A stretch of DNA of 64,000 bases from Limnovirga soli (GCF_013106755.1 NZ_WHPF01000015.1:95929-159928); one strand, 5' to 3'. Shown: positions 45,073-55,392, numbered from the stretch's first letter. Numbers and translations are program-made. The notes: generated by a model not told the origin, from the sequence alone.

Positions 45073-46983
45073 ATGCATATGTTTAATGGCAAACGGTATA
45101 TCACATTTCTTTTATTTGCACTGCTATTTTGTACCGGTAAAAATTTACAGGCACAACAAAATGCAAACTATAGTTCCATTTTTACCGCAGGTGAAGCAAA
45201 ATGGTTTAAAAGAGAATTACCCGCAGCCATACAGTTACTGCAATTATACATCAGCAAAACAGGCGCTGCAACTGATAGCAATGATATTATAAATGCCAAC
45301 GACCTGCTGGCCAATATTTATCTTACCAAATCCAATTATGATAGTGCACTTTATTTCTCCGCTAAGTGTATGGAAGCTTTAAATAAAATAAGCAATAAAA
45401 GGCTATTGCCAAATTACTATCAAACAAAAGCAAGGATCTATAATCAGCTGGGCGAAATGGAAAATACCATTCTGTATTTTTCAATAGCCGACAGTTTGTA
45501 TGCAATTGCCACTGAAAAAATTTTAAGAGATCAAGGCGTATATACTGCAGCCGCACTGGGCAGTATTTTCCAGGAGCAGCACCAGTATGAAAAATCGGCG
45601 GAGTATTATCAGCTGGCTGTTCAAAGAGCTGCTAATCAGCCAACCAGATGCCCATTATTACAAAGCCTGGAAGCATTAGCTAATTTGTATATAGACCAAA
45701 AAGAATATGCAAAAGCAACACCCATTTTTTACACAAAGCTTTTTACTGAACCAGACACAAGCGATTATTGCCACGTGTATGCATACGCATATCTTGATAT
45801 GGGAGATATACACAGCCACAAAGGCAATGCGGATAGCGCTTATTTCTATTATCAAAAAGCAATTGGTTTATTTTATAGTAGCAGTGAATATTATAAATTA
45901 GATGCCGCCTATATAAGGTTGGCAACAATCAATTTTAAAAAGGGAAACATTACAGCAGCCAAACAGTTTTGCGATAGTACTTTAGAATGGGCTTACCGCA
46001 ATAATAATCTGAAACAGGCAATAGATTGTTACCAGCTTTTGGCAGACATATCCATTCAACAAAATCAATTTGAAAGCGCCGTATTATACCTGCAGAAAAA
46101 AGAAAAATGCAGCGATAGTTTACTCAATTTAAAAAACCTGGAAGCCAGTAACAACCTTTACATAATTAATAAAGTAAAGGAAAAAGATCAGTCAATTGCT
46201 GCACTTAATTTTACAAATAATTTAAACCAGGATTTAATAAAAAAAAGAGAAACTATTAATTATTTATTGGCAGGGCTATTAGTGGTATTGCTGGTATTAT
46301 TTACCATTTATTTAAACAGGTTAAGGCTTAAAAGGCAACTGGACAAACAAAACGCTGTGGCACAGGAAAGGGAACGTATTATTGCCGACCTGCACGATGA
46401 TATTGGCGCCACCCTTAGCAGTATGCATATTTATGGTGATCTTGCCCAGCAGGTATGGTTTACACAGCCTGAGGCAAGTAAAGACATGGTGGCAAAAATA
46501 ACTGTGCAGTCTAAAGAATTAATGACAAGAATGGGCGATATCATATGGAGTATGAAGCCCCCCGATGAGGAAAAACATTCATTTACAGCAAGGCTTAAAA
46601 ACTATAGTAACGAATTACTGGCTGCAAAAAATATTGAATGTGAGTTTAATATAGATGAAACACTAAGCAAGAAAATTATACGTCCGCAGGTACGCAGAAA
46701 CATATTGTTAATTGCCAAAGAAGCCATGAACAATATTGCAAAATACAGCCATGCAACAACAGCCACTGTAGTGCTCACCCGGCAAAATGAAACCTTATTA
46801 CTTACTATTAGTGATAATGGTATAGGGTATCATACAGAAAATACAATACCAGGTAACGGCCTAAATAATATACAACGGCGTTGCCGGCAATTAAATGGGG
46901 GTTGCAGTATACAATCCATTCCAGGCAGTGGGGTTACTATTGATTGTACATTTCCTATAGCTACAATTAGCCATACCCTTTAA
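45073..46983 (+). CDS. TPR sensor histidine kinase (NarX/DesK-type)
   Basis: A 636-residue membrane kinase. An N-terminal signal precedes about 340 residues of TPR-like repeats facing the periplasm (YYQLAVQRAANQ, AYLDMGDIHSHKGNADSAYFYYQKAIGLFYSSSEY), one membrane segment lies at about 394-418, then the HisKA_3 dimerisation domain with H441 in IIADLHDDIGATLSS and the HATPase at about 555-632 (DNGIGYH, GNGLNNI). The regulator gene follows 24 bp later. The TPR sensor suggests that it recognises a protein or peptide ligand. Confidence 0.92.
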   Translation: MHMFNGKRYITFLLFALLFCTGKNLQAQQNANYSSIFTAGEAKWFKRELPAAIQLLQLYISKTGAATDSNDIINANDLLANIYLTKSNYDSALYFSAKCMEALNKISNKRLLPNYYQTKARIYNQLGEMENTILYFSIADSLYAIATEKILRDQGVYTAAALGSIFQEQHQYEKSAEYYQLAVQRAANQPTRCPLLQSLEALANLYIDQKEYAKATPIFYTKLFTEPDTSDYCHVYAYAYLDMGDIHSHKGNADSAYFYYQKAIGLFYSSSEYYKLDAAYIRLATINFKKGNITAAKQFCDSTLEWAYRNNNLKQAIDCYQLLADISIQQNQFESAVLYLQKKEKCSDSLLNLKNLEASNNLYIINKVKEKDQSIAALNFTNNLNQDLIKKRETINYLLAGLLVVLLVLFTIYLNRLRLKRQLDKQNAVAQERERIIADLHDDIGATLSSMHIYGDLAQQVWFTQPEASKDMVAKITVQSKELMTRMGDIIWSMKPPDEEKHSFTARLKNYSNELLAAKNIECEFNIDETLSKKIIRPQVRRNILLIAKEAMNNIAKYSHATTATVVLTRQNETLLLTISDNGIGYHTENTIPGNGLNNIQRRCRQLNGGCSIQSIPGSGVTIDCTFPIATISHTL

Positions 46984-47007
46984 ATTATATACTTCTATTT
47001 TTGTTAT

Positions 47008-47634
47008 ATGGTACGAGTATCGGTATATGATGATAATAAAGCAAGGCGCGAAAGCCTGGAGGCGTTTTTGCAATTATCGCCGGGTTTATTTTTTGCCGGT
47101 GGCTTTGAAAACTGTACCCATATTCTTACCAATATACAATCCGCTGAACCCGATTTAATTCTCATGGATATTGAAATGCCTGAAACAGATGGCATTAGCG
47201 GGGTACTACAGGTCAAAAAAAATTACCCCCATATAAAAATAATAATGCAAACCGCATTTGATGATGATGATAAAGTTTTTGCAGCCATACAGGCAGGGGC
47301 AGAAGGCTATATTTTAAAAAACGCCTCAATAGTACAGCTATCACAAAGTATTGATGAAGTAATGAATGGTGGCGCCAGTATGAGCCCTTCTATTGCCTTA
47401 AAAGTAATGCGCTATTTTAGTACACAAGCACAACCTAACAATTATCACCTTACCCTCAAAGAAACCGAAGTATTAAAACATCTGTCAAAAGGCCTTAGTT
47501 ATAAAATGATTGCCGATCAAATGGGCATTAGCTATTTCACGGTAAATAATCATGTAAAAAAAATCTACGAAAAACTTCAGGTACATTCACTTGGCGAGGC
47601 AGTAGCAATGGCACACAAAAATAAATTGGTATAA
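47008..47634 (+). CDS. NarL/FixJ-type response regulator
   Basis: A 208-residue DNA-binding regulator: receiver domain with phosphoacceptor D54 (LILMDIEMPETDG) and switch region QTAFDDDD..IQAGAEGYILKNAS, then a LuxR-type helix-turn-helix at about 143-205 (LTLKETEVLKHLSKGLSYKMIADQMGISYFTVNNHVKKIYEKLQVHS). It is the cognate regulator of the kinase just upstream. Confidence 0.94.
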   Translation: MVRVSVYDDNKARRESLEAFLQLSPGLFFAGGFENCTHILTNIQSAEPDLILMDIEMPETDGISGVLQVKKNYPHIKIIMQTAFDDDDKVFAAIQAGAEGYILKNASIVQLSQSIDEVMNGGASMSPSIALKVMRYFSTQAQPNNYHLTLKETEVLKHLSKGLSYKMIADQMGISYFTVNNHVKKIYEKLQVHSLGEAVAMAHKNKLV

Positions 47635-47660
47635 GTTGTTGGACCGGGCATAAATCATCT

Positions 47661-47695
47661 GGCAGCATTTCTTGCGTCGCACTCTTGTGCTGCAT
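47661..47695 (+). repeat. dispersed repeat, single arm
   Basis: CTTGCGTCGCACTCTTGTGC between convergent regulator genes, sense to the NarL-type gene. Confidence 0.82.
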
Positions 47696-47824
47696 CAGGC
47701 AGGGCAGCTTATTAAACAGCCCAATACAAATGTATTTTTGGTTACAGCTATTGTAGGCATTTGATAACCGAAACAGCATCTACTCCTATTTAAATACTCC
47801 TTTTACTTTATAAAAAAGTTGTAG

Positions 47825-48634
47825 TTAAATAAACCCATTATTTATACCGTAAGCAACCAGCTCGCCTGTAGACTTTGTATTGGTTTTATGCAATAAATTC
47901 TGCCGGTGATTATCAATAGTTTTAATGGCTATATTAAACTCACCGGCTATTTGTTTACTGCTATAGCCTGCAGCCAGATAACGCAACACTTCCAATTCAC
48001 GTGGCGAAATTTTAGGCAAATCCTCATTAGATTTAGATAAATTTCCGCCATCCAAACAAAGAAACTGCTGGCAGCTATCATCTGATGTATCAAGAATACT
48101 CATCATAGCCATTCCATCCTTTTTAATATGCGAAATATCCGTAAGTAGAGTAAGCCCATAATTTATTCGCCCATCGGTATCCAACAATGTATCTGCGTAT
48201 TGCACCATTACCCATCTATATATACCTGCCGCATTTTTAAAACGTAAATAAACTGTTGCGTGAACATGGGGTTTTCGCTCCATTGATAGATTGGTAAAAT
48301 AATTAACCCAATAGGTACTAAACGCAAACATATGTGTAAGGTCTTCCGGATGTGTGTGTTTGAAAATTAATTCCGGAGAACTACCAACAAGCTCCCTTTC
48401 TTTTATGCCTGTCATTTGTTCCAGCATACCACCTGCTGCATGCACCACCCATTGTACAGGGTCTGCAATAAACCAAAAGTAATTGCCAATAGCCAGTTTT
48501 TTAAAATGTGTAATGGTAGGTGCAAATAAGGCAATGGGATCCTCAGACACCGATACAATCCGGGAAGCACCAAAAGTTAACCGGAGATCTTCCTCTTTCA
48601 CCGGACTTAATAAGGTGTAGTTAAAATGCATCAT
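47825..48634 (-). CDS. PAS domain LuxR-type transcriptional regulator
   Basis: A 269-residue protein without receiver domain. A PAS-like sensor fills about 40-175 (WFIADPVQWVVHAAGGMLEQMTGIKERELVGSSPELIFKHTHPEDL, RFKNAAGIYRWVMVQYADTLLDTDGRINYGLTLLTDIS), and the LuxR helix-turn-helix is at about 207-265 (ISPRELEVLRYLAAGYSSKQIAGEFNIAIKTIDNHRQNLLHKT). A second Met two codons in is an alternative start. It faces the surface-protein genes divergently, so it may control them; that is inference from position. Confidence 0.88.
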   Translation of the reverse strand: MMHFNYTLLSPVKEEDLRLTFGASRIVSVSEDPIALFAPTITHFKKLAIGNYFWFIADPVQWVVHAAGGMLEQMTGIKERELVGSSPELIFKHTHPEDLTHMFAFSTYWVNYFTNLSMERKPHVHATVYLRFKNAAGIYRWVMVQYADTLLDTDGRINYGLTLLTDISHIKKDGMAMMSILDTSDDSCQQFLCLDGGNLSKSNEDLPKISPRELEVLRYLAAGYSSKQIAGEFNIAIKTIDNHRQNLLHKTNTKSTGELVAYGINNGFI

Positions 48635-48746
48635 AAAAAATTTATAGGGATAAATACCTATTGCTGTGGCTATAAAAGCACAATATGTTTGTTCGTAAAA
48701 ATACCAAGTGCCGCGCTATCAATCTATGGCTACATCTAGCTATAGT

Positions 48747-48809
48747 GCCGTTGCTAACCTGCAAGTAGTTTTATAAACCCCTTTCTTCAAACCAAAACAA
48801 ACAGAATTT
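48747..48809 (+). promoter_or_regulatory. conserved upstream block shared with the paralogue at 50418
   Basis: GCCGTTGCTAACCTGC..AGTAGTTTTATA and AAACCAAAACAAACAGAATT recur before the second LamG gene, with TAGTTTTA as a possible weak -7 box. The shared block shows that the duplicated unit includes its control region. Confidence 0.6.
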
Positions 48810-50156
48810 ATGAAAAAAGTATTACTCTTAACTGCAGGATTATTTCTAAACCAGTTGATTTTTGCACAAACTCCAGTTGCTTTTTATCCTTTTAATGGCA
48901 ATGCCAACGATGTAAGCGGCAACAACTTGAATGGCAGTATTATAGGTGCTCCTGTTTTTACAACCGATAGGTTTGGCAATGCAAACAGCGCAATATCATT
49001 TAACGGCAATACCGCAAACCGTGTAGAAGTTGCAGACAATGTATTGCTACATCCTGCAAGCATAACTATTGCCGCCTGGATATTCCTTAATAACAACTCT
49101 GGGTTGCAAACCTTCATAGATAAACCTTTGTCGCCTTGCATTAACGATTCCTGGCATTTTGGAGCACTAAACGCTGATTATTCTACATGGATTTCAAGAA
49201 CTACATCCTGTGGCGATTTCGCACAGGTAACAACACCTTTATCAATAAATACATGGATTCATGTTGCCGCGACGGCAGACCCCGTTAGTGGACAGTTGAA
49301 GTTGTACATAAACGGCATTTTGGTGAATACATCTGAATACTCTGGTGCAATACCCTATGATAACAATGTTATGTTTTTTGGCGCCGCACTTGAAAACAAT
49401 AGCCTTGCTTTTCCTATGAACGGTTCCATTGACGAAGTGAAAATTTACAACACTGCTTTAACGGCTGCACAGGTAAATGATCTGTATAATAATTTTGAAG
49501 TCTGCAACAACATAGATGATGATGGCGACGGGCTGATTGACGAAACCTGTATACCTACTGTTTCTATAGCTAATAAAAGTATAACTGAGGGTAACAGCGA
49601 TACTACAGATATGAAATTTGCTGTAACATTGAACCACCCTTACGATAGCACTGTTTCTGTACGCTATAAAACAGCAAATATAACTGCCACCGCAGGTAGC
49701 GACTATCTGCCGGCAAATAAAGTGCTAAGATTTAGTCCCGGTCAGGTAAGAAAAAATATCACCATCAGTGTATTGGGAGATATAATACCAGAACCCAACG
49801 AACAGTTTAATGTAATCCTTAGCAATCCCGTAAACACCATACTGGGCGCAGCTGACACTGCATTAGGTATTATTCGAAATGATGATGTGGCTTTTGCAAT
49901 CACATCAACATCTGTTGATGAATTAAAAAATATCGGTGTAAGAATTTCACCAAATCCTGCAAAAGACCAGTTACATATAACGGGGTTAACCGTAGGCACA
50001 CTAATACAAGTGATGGATTTACAAGGTAGGGTATTGTTGAAACAAAATGTAAGCAACAATGCACCTGTAAATATTTCAACACTTACACCCGGCTTATATA
50101 TGCTACGGTATGCAGAGCACAATACCTATAAAACAATAAAGTTTATAAAAGAATAA
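48810..50156 (+). CDS. LamG/Calx-beta protein with T9SS type A sorting domain
   Basis: A 448-residue secreted protein. Signal peptide 1-19; LamG-like jelly roll 20-220 (NGNANDVSGNNLNGSIIG, SITIAAWIFLNN, NGSIDEVKIYNTALTAAQV); a calcium-loop segment DDDGDGLIDETC near 235-248; a Calx-beta domain at 248-360 (VSIANKSITEGNSDTTDMKFAVTLNHPYD); and a C-terminal T9SS type A domain at 375-448 (ISPNPAKDQLHITGL..GLYMLRYAEHNTYKTIKFIKE). It should be carried across the outer membrane and anchored or released at the surface, a possible adhesin or glycan-binding protein. Confidence 0.9.
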   Translation: MKKVLLLTAGLFLNQLIFAQTPVAFYPFNGNANDVSGNNLNGSIIGAPVFTTDRFGNANSAISFNGNTANRVEVADNVLLHPASITIAAWIFLNNNSGLQTFIDKPLSPCINDSWHFGALNADYSTWISRTTSCGDFAQVTTPLSINTWIHVAATADPVSGQLKLYINGILVNTSEYSGAIPYDNNVMFFGAALENNSLAFPMNGSIDEVKIYNTALTAAQVNDLYNNFEVCNNIDDDGDGLIDETCIPTVSIANKSITEGNSDTTDMKFAVTLNHPYDSTVSVRYKTANITATAGSDYLPANKVLRFSPGQVRKNITISVLGDIIPEPNEQFNVILSNPVNTILGAADTALGIIRNDDVAFAITSTSVDELKNIGVRISPNPAKDQLHITGLTVGTLIQVMDLQGRVLLKQNVSNNAPVNISTLTPGLYMLRYAEHNTYKTIKFIKE

Positions 50157-50164
50157 AAATGTAA

Positions 50165-50203
50165 AATACAGCCGGGACGTATTTATATGTAACCGGCTGT
50201 ATT
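50165..50203 (+). terminator. hairpin after the first LamG gene
   Basis: AATACAGCCGG and CCGGCTGTATT form an 11-bp stem; the T-run is weak. Confidence 0.5.
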
Positions 50204-50210
50204 ACTTACA

Positions 50211-50238
50211 GCATCTACGTTGCGTCGCACTCTTGTAC
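50211..50238 (+). repeat. dispersed repeat, single arm
   Basis: CGTTGCGTCGCACTCTTGTAC in sense orientation. Next to it, 50278-50294 is a separate GC hairpin, GTTGGCGGGACGCCAAC. Confidence 0.85.
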
Positions 50239-50351
50239 TTTGGGATAATTCTATTGGGCTTTATAGAAGCGAAGGCCGTTGGCGGGACGCCAACAGCTGC
50301 GAAAACGATTGCTCATGTATTACAAAACTGTATAGATACATTAAGTTATTG

Positions 50352-50417
50352 CCCCGTTGCTAACCTGCTGATAGTTTTATATACCCTCTTTTTTTCAAAC
50401 CAAAACAAACAGAATTT
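50352..50417 (+). promoter_or_regulatory. conserved upstream block of the second LamG gene
   Basis: The same GTTGCTAACCTGC..TAGTTTTATA..AAACCAAAACAAACAGAATT order as at 48747, giving identical control regions for the paralogues. Confidence 0.6.
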
Positions 50418-52154
50418 ATGAAAAAAGTATTATTCTTAACTGCAGGCTTATATCTAAGCCTTGCATTAAATGCACAGTCGCAAAACTTACCTGGTAGCGG
50501 CAATGCCTTAAACTTTGATGGGGTAGACGACCATGTAACAATAAATGCCTATGCTGTTCCAACTACCGGAGACTTTACTGTTGACCTTTGGGTATTTAAC
50601 AGGAATAATACAGAGGGCTTTCGTGAATTTATTTCTCAGGGTGCAAGTGGAGATGCATTTTATATTGGTACTACCAATTTAACGGGAATCATAAGATTAG
50701 GTGACACCTGGCAAAACACCGGTATTTTAATGCCCCTGAATAAATGGACGCATCTCTGTGTTGTAAAGTCCGCCACCAATGGCTTTTTATACATGAATGG
50801 CATACTTGTTTCATCAATCTCTAATTATGCAATTAGTGCTGCCGGAACCACAACATTGATTGGCAAGCAATATGGCGGGATATCAGAATTTCCAAATGCT
50901 ATAATTGATGAGGTACGTATTTGGAATATAGCCCTTAGCCAAACGCAAATACGTGAACGAATGTGTCGGAAAATGCCCAATAACGATGCCTTATTCAGTA
51001 CACTTACTGCCTACTATAATTTTGATGAAAGCACTAGTACAACTGTATTTGACGCAACTGCCAATAATAATAACGGCACGCTTATCAATGGACTTGCAAG
51101 GGTAACTAGCGCTGCACCAATTGGCAATGCTAGCGCTAATAATTATGTAACAACTGGATTGCCATCCACTAGCCTTTCTTTTCCTGCTCAGGATAATTTA
51201 TCAATAGCAGTAAACTCAGGAACTTATTCTGGTACTGCAGGCGTGCATCTATTTCGCGTAGACGAACAACCGAATACCACCAATGGCATAGAAGGTGTGG
51301 GTAATAACAATAGGTATTTCGGTGTATTCACCGCTAATATCAACAGCCCTCAAATTACTACAGTATACAATTATACCGGCAACCCTTTCATTGCCACAGA
51401 GCCTACCATGCGCTTATTTAGCAGATCCGATAATGCGGCTTCGGTTTGGGGTATTACTTCAGCTACGCAAAACCTAACATCTAATACATTTACACTTACC
51501 GGTGATAATGCGGAGTATATCTTAGGTAGTATTGGAACCGTAATACCTACCATTTCTATAGCCAATAAAAGTTTAGCCGAGGACAATACAGATACCACAG
51601 ACATGAAGTTTACAGTAACACTAAACCGCCCTTATGACAGTACAATTTCAGTGCGCTATAAAACAGCAAATATAACTGCCACCGCAGGTAGCGACTATGT
51701 ACCTATAAATAAAGTACTAAGATTTAGTCCCGGTCAGGTAAGAAAAAACATCGCCATCAGCGTATTGGGAGATATAACACCAGAACCCAACGAACAGTTT
51801 AATGTAATCCTTAGCAATCCGGTAAACACCATACTGGGCGCAGCTGATACAGCACTGGGTATCATTCGAAATGACGATGCGGCTTTTGCAATTGTATCAA
51901 ATGGGGTTGATGATTTAAAAAATATCGGTGTAAGAATTTCACCAAATCCTGCAAAAGACATACTTCAAATATCAGGTTTCAATACTGATAAAAATAGCAT
52001 AGTAATCACTGATTTACAAGGTAGAATTATGCTTCAACAATCCATTGGCCGCGGCAGTACAACTGTAAATATTGCCCATTTAAGTGCAGGTATTTATTTG
52101 CTAACTTATACCAATGGTGGAGCTTACAAATCAATAAAAATTTTAAAGCAATAA
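50418..52154 (+). CDS. LamG/Calx-beta protein with T9SS type A sorting domain (larger paralogue)
   Basis: A 578-residue secreted paralogue of the gene before it. LamG-like domain at 25-228 (NFDGVDDHVTINAYAVPTTGDFTVDLWVFNRNN, IDEVRIWNIALSQTQIRERM), a unique beta-rich middle at 229-375 with no recognised fold, Calx-beta at 375-488 and T9SS C-terminal domain at 503-578 (ISPNPAKDILQIS, GGAYKSIKILKQ). The Calx-beta and the linker share almost the same DNA with the first gene, as in RFSPGQVRKN and EPNEQFNVILSN, so the copies are recent or exchange by gene conversion, whereas the LamG parts have diverged. Confidence 0.9.
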   Translation: MKKVLFLTAGLYLSLALNAQSQNLPGSGNALNFDGVDDHVTINAYAVPTTGDFTVDLWVFNRNNTEGFREFISQGASGDAFYIGTTNLTGIIRLGDTWQNTGILMPLNKWTHLCVVKSATNGFLYMNGILVSSISNYAISAAGTTTLIGKQYGGISEFPNAIIDEVRIWNIALSQTQIRERMCRKMPNNDALFSTLTAYYNFDESTSTTVFDATANNNNGTLINGLARVTSAAPIGNASANNYVTTGLPSTSLSFPAQDNLSIAVNSGTYSGTAGVHLFRVDEQPNTTNGIEGVGNNNRYFGVFTANINSPQITTVYNYTGNPFIATEPTMRLFSRSDNAASVWGITSATQNLTSNTFTLTGDNAEYILGSIGTVIPTISIANKSLAEDNTDTTDMKFTVTLNRPYDSTISVRYKTANITATAGSDYVPINKVLRFSPGQVRKNIAISVLGDITPEPNEQFNVILSNPVNTILGAADTALGIIRNDDAAFAIVSNGVDDLKNIGVRISPNPAKDILQISGFNTDKNSIVITDLQGRIMLQQSIGRGSTTVNIAHLSAGIYLLTYTNGGAYKSIKILKQ

Positions 52155-52186
52155 AAAAGTTTTAGCCAGGCAGTAGATCCAATGGC

Positions 52187-52213
52187 AGCTTTACTTGCGT
52201 CGCACACTTGTAC
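52187..52213 (+). repeat. dispersed repeat, single arm
   Basis: A full-consensus copy, GGCAGCTTTACTTGCGTCGC then ACACTTGTAC, 33 bp after the second LamG gene in sense orientation. Confidence 0.87.
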
Positions 52214-52374
52214 TTCAGAATCAAAGCTCAAGCTACAAGTTTACTTTACCTATGATAATAACAGGTTATAGAAGGGTGCTTTTGTTTAAGAAAATCACAA
52301 ACATTAATCTATGCCAGTAGCAATATAGCCAGCAAAAGAAGGTAAATAACAAAATGCATACAAAATCACTTATA

Positions 52375-55300
52375 ATGAAATACAAAATATGGCTTCCTCT
52401 ACTGTTGTTATTAACTGTACAACAGAGTAAAGCACAAAATATTTTTCCAGCAGCAGGCAGGGCTGGTATCTACACTACTAATCCATCAGCAACGCTACAG
52501 GTAAAAGGTGGAGCCAGGTTTGGCGCCAGCAATGCTAACTATATTAATATAGATAGTGCAACAGGTAACCTCTCATTTAATGGTAGTAGCCAGTACCGTG
52601 TAGGTGGTAACCAGTATGCATTTGCTTTTTCAGGCAACCCCAATTATGGTTTGTATTTCAATCAAACAAATGTGCGATACGAGTTCAGGAACAATGCGGC
52701 TGCACCATCTTTTTATGTAGGAGCAGATGATGGCAATGGTGTATTTACAGGTGGGGTAAGGGTAGGCAACAGCAACAGTGCCGTGGCTGGTAATATTCGT
52801 TGGGCCAATGGAGACTTCCAGGGCTATAATGGCACCGCCTGGGTTTCTTTAACTGGTAGCGGAGCCAGTAATGGAGCAGATAAAAGTTTAGGTAATCTTA
52901 TAGCACCCACCGCATTAAATGTTGATCTGTTACCCAACGCAACCAATACAATCAGTCTTGGTTCTACTACTTTTCGATATGAAGATGTGCATTTGTTTAA
53001 TCTTAAGTTTTCCAATGGCACAACGCAAACTACTGCCTTTACGCCCTATAATGCAGGAGACGGCATTAGTATAAGCAGTAATTCCATTGCTAATACAGCG
53101 CCAGATCAAACTGTAGTATTAAACCCTGGCACAGGTATTAGTGTAGGTGGTACTTACCCCAATTTTACAATAGCCTCCACACTTACAGGTTCTCAATGGG
53201 CAACTGGTACAGACAATATTTCTTATACTGTTGGCAACGTGGGTATTGGTACTACTACCCCGCAGGCAAAGTTGGAAATTGTTAATGGTGACGCTAAAAT
53301 AAACGGAATCACAATTGGAAGAGGGAATGGAATTGGAGGTAATTTGAATACAGCATTTGGCGTAACTGCCTTGGTTTCCAACACTACAGGCTCCTTTAAT
53401 ACTGCAACAGGTTTTGCCGCCATGCAATTAAATAGTTCAGGCTCCAATAATACTGCAAACGGGTACGCCGCCTTGTTTAAAAATTCTACTGGGAGTAGTA
53501 ATGCCGCTGTAGGAGTAGGTGCGCTTTTTGAAAACACAACGGGCAAGTCCAATAGTGCATTTGGGGTTAATGCGCTCAGTTTTAATACAACCGGCAATAC
53601 AAATGTAGCATTTGGGGTAGCGGCATTATTTAGTAATTCATCTGGCCGTTCAAATGTGGCTATTGGTGTTGATGCTTTGCGAAGCAATACCACAGGTAAT
53701 AACCAGGTAGCCATTGGCGATTCTGCCTTATATAATCAAAGCGGCGGTGCTGGGCAAAATATAGCATTAGGCTCAAAGTCCCTGTTTGCAAATACTTCCG
53801 GCAGTAGAAATACTGCAACCGGCTTTAATGCAATGTTTTCTAACACTACAGGTTTTCTCAATGTTGCAAATGGTTACAATGCTTTGTTTTCAAACACTAT
53901 AGGTGTTTTCAACGTTGCAACCGGCAGCGGTGCATTGGAATCAAATACCACCGGACATTCAAATGTCGCAAACGGCAAGGATGCATTGTTTTCAAACTCA
54001 ACTGGCTACTTTAATGTTGCAAACGGTAGTGGTTCATTGGCTTCAAATTCAACTGGTTATTCCAATGTTGCCACTGGCAGCGGTGCATTATTTTCAAACA
54101 CAACCGGTTTTTCAAATGTTGCATATGGCATTAATTCCCTCCTCAGTAATCAAACAGGCAGTAATTTAGTAGCTATTGGAGACTCTGCCTTGCTTAACCA
54201 AAACGGGGGCAATGGGTTTAATACAGCAGTAGGCTCAAAAGCTTTGTTTGCAAACATTACAGGCCAGGAAAATACAGCAACCGGCTACAATGCCTTACTT
54301 AACAATACCGGTAATTTTAATACTGCATTTGGTACCAATGCGCTGGTAAATAATACTACTGGTATATCTAATGTTGGCATAGGTACCAATGCAATAATAG
54401 CCAATAGCACAGGAGGCAATAATACAGCTATTGGTGTTAATGCACTTAATATAAATGCCACCGGCAGCAATAACACCGCCATTGGCCGCAGTGCCAATGT
54501 ATCTGTTGGAAATTTAACCAATGCTACAGCTGTTGGTAATGGCGCCATTACTGATGCAAGTAACAAAATTCGCTTCGGCAATACGGCAGTTACCTCAATT
54601 GGTGGACAAGTAAGCTATACCACTTTCAGTGATGGGCGTTTTAAACAAAACATTAAAGAAGAAACCCACGGACTTGATTTTATTAAAAAACTTAAACCTG
54701 TTTCTTATAACTATAACGTAAACAGCATTGATAATTTCTGGGGCATAAAAGAAAGCACAGAAGACAAAGCAAATGCTGATGTACAAAAAGCAAAAGCTGT
54801 ACAACTTAAGAAAAGATACACCGGCTTTCTTGCACAGGATGTAGACAAAGCTGCACAAAGTGTTGGATACGATTTTAGTGGAATTGATAAACCCGAAGAC
54901 GACAGTAAAAGTACCTGGGGCCTGCGCTACAGCGATTTTGTTGTGCCATTGGTAAATGCAGTACAGGAGCTATCAAAACAAAATGATGAACTATTCAAAA
55001 AGAATGATGAACTATCTAAACAAAACGATTATTTACAGCAGCAGATAGAAGAAATAAAAAGAATGATTACAGCAAACAGCAACGCAATGCCTGAAAACAC
55101 AACAACACAGCAGGCCGTATTAAGCAGCATAGATGCATCGCTATCGCAGAACATTCCTAACCCTTTCAATAACTATACAGTTATCAGGTACCAGGTGCCT
55201 CAGCAATCAAAACAGGCTGTAATAAATATTACTGCCGCAGATGGTAAAATAGTTAAGTTGATTAATCTATCTGCAAAAAACAATGGCCAGTTGAATTTGC

Positions 55301-55392
55301 AAACCTCAGAACTGGCCGCAGGTACTTATCGTTATTCATTAATTGTGGATGGCAAATTAATTGACACCAAAACAATGGTGCTCATAAAATAA
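52375..55392 (+). CDS. YadA-head-like repeat protein with S74 autochaperone and T9SS tail (23 coils)
   Basis: A 1005-residue surface protein from the start MKYKIWLPLLLLLTVQQSKAQ (its paralogue begins the same way; an ATG seven codons upstream is less likely). Residues about 20-310 are shared front matter, including DSATGNLSFNGSSQYRVGG and VGIGTTTPQAKLEIVNGDA. Then come about 23 tandem 17-residue coils of the type NTAxGxNALxxNTTGxx, like YadA heads, at about 320-735. An S74 (endosialidase-type chaperone) domain follows with the catalytic pair S752 and K757 in FSDGRFKQNIK, then a coiled coil (KQNDELFKKNDELSKQN) and a T9SS type A tail from about 925 (QNIPNPFNNYTVIRY). Confidence 0.9.
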   Translation: MKYKIWLPLLLLLTVQQSKAQNIFPAAGRAGIYTTNPSATLQVKGGARFGASNANYINIDSATGNLSFNGSSQYRVGGNQYAFAFSGNPNYGLYFNQTNVRYEFRNNAAAPSFYVGADDGNGVFTGGVRVGNSNSAVAGNIRWANGDFQGYNGTAWVSLTGSGASNGADKSLGNLIAPTALNVDLLPNATNTISLGSTTFRYEDVHLFNLKFSNGTTQTTAFTPYNAGDGISISSNSIANTAPDQTVVLNPGTGISVGGTYPNFTIASTLTGSQWATGTDNISYTVGNVGIGTTTPQAKLEIVNGDAKINGITIGRGNGIGGNLNTAFGVTALVSNTTGSFNTATGFAAMQLNSSGSNNTANGYAALFKNSTGSSNAAVGVGALFENTTGKSNSAFGVNALSFNTTGNTNVAFGVAALFSNSSGRSNVAIGVDALRSNTTGNNQVAIGDSALYNQSGGAGQNIALGSKSLFANTSGSRNTATGFNAMFSNTTGFLNVANGYNALFSNTIGVFNVATGSGALESNTTGHSNVANGKDALFSNSTGYFNVANGSGSLASNSTGYSNVATGSGALFSNTTGFSNVAYGINSLLSNQTGSNLVAIGDSALLNQNGGNGFNTAVGSKALFANITGQENTATGYNALLNNTGNFNTAFGTNALVNNTTGISNVGIGTNAIIANSTGGNNTAIGVNALNINATGSNNTAIGRSANVSVGNLTNATAVGNGAITDASNKIRFGNTAVTSIGGQVSYTTFSDGRFKQNIKEETHGLDFIKKLKPVSYNYNVNSIDNFWGIKESTEDKANADVQKAKAVQLKKRYTGFLAQDVDKAAQSVGYDFSGIDKPEDDSKSTWGLRYSDFVVPLVNAVQELSKQNDELFKKNDELSKQNDYLQQQIEEIKRMITANSNAMPENTTTQQAVLSSIDASLSQNIPNPFNNYTVIRYQVPQQSKQAVINITAADGKIVKLINLSAKNNGQLNLQTSELAAGTYRYSLIVDGKLIDTKTMVLIK

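Noticed and set aside
50278..50294. Hairpin GTTGGCGGGACGCCAAC as a terminator
   Set aside because: It has no T-run on either strand; it may be part of another small repeat.
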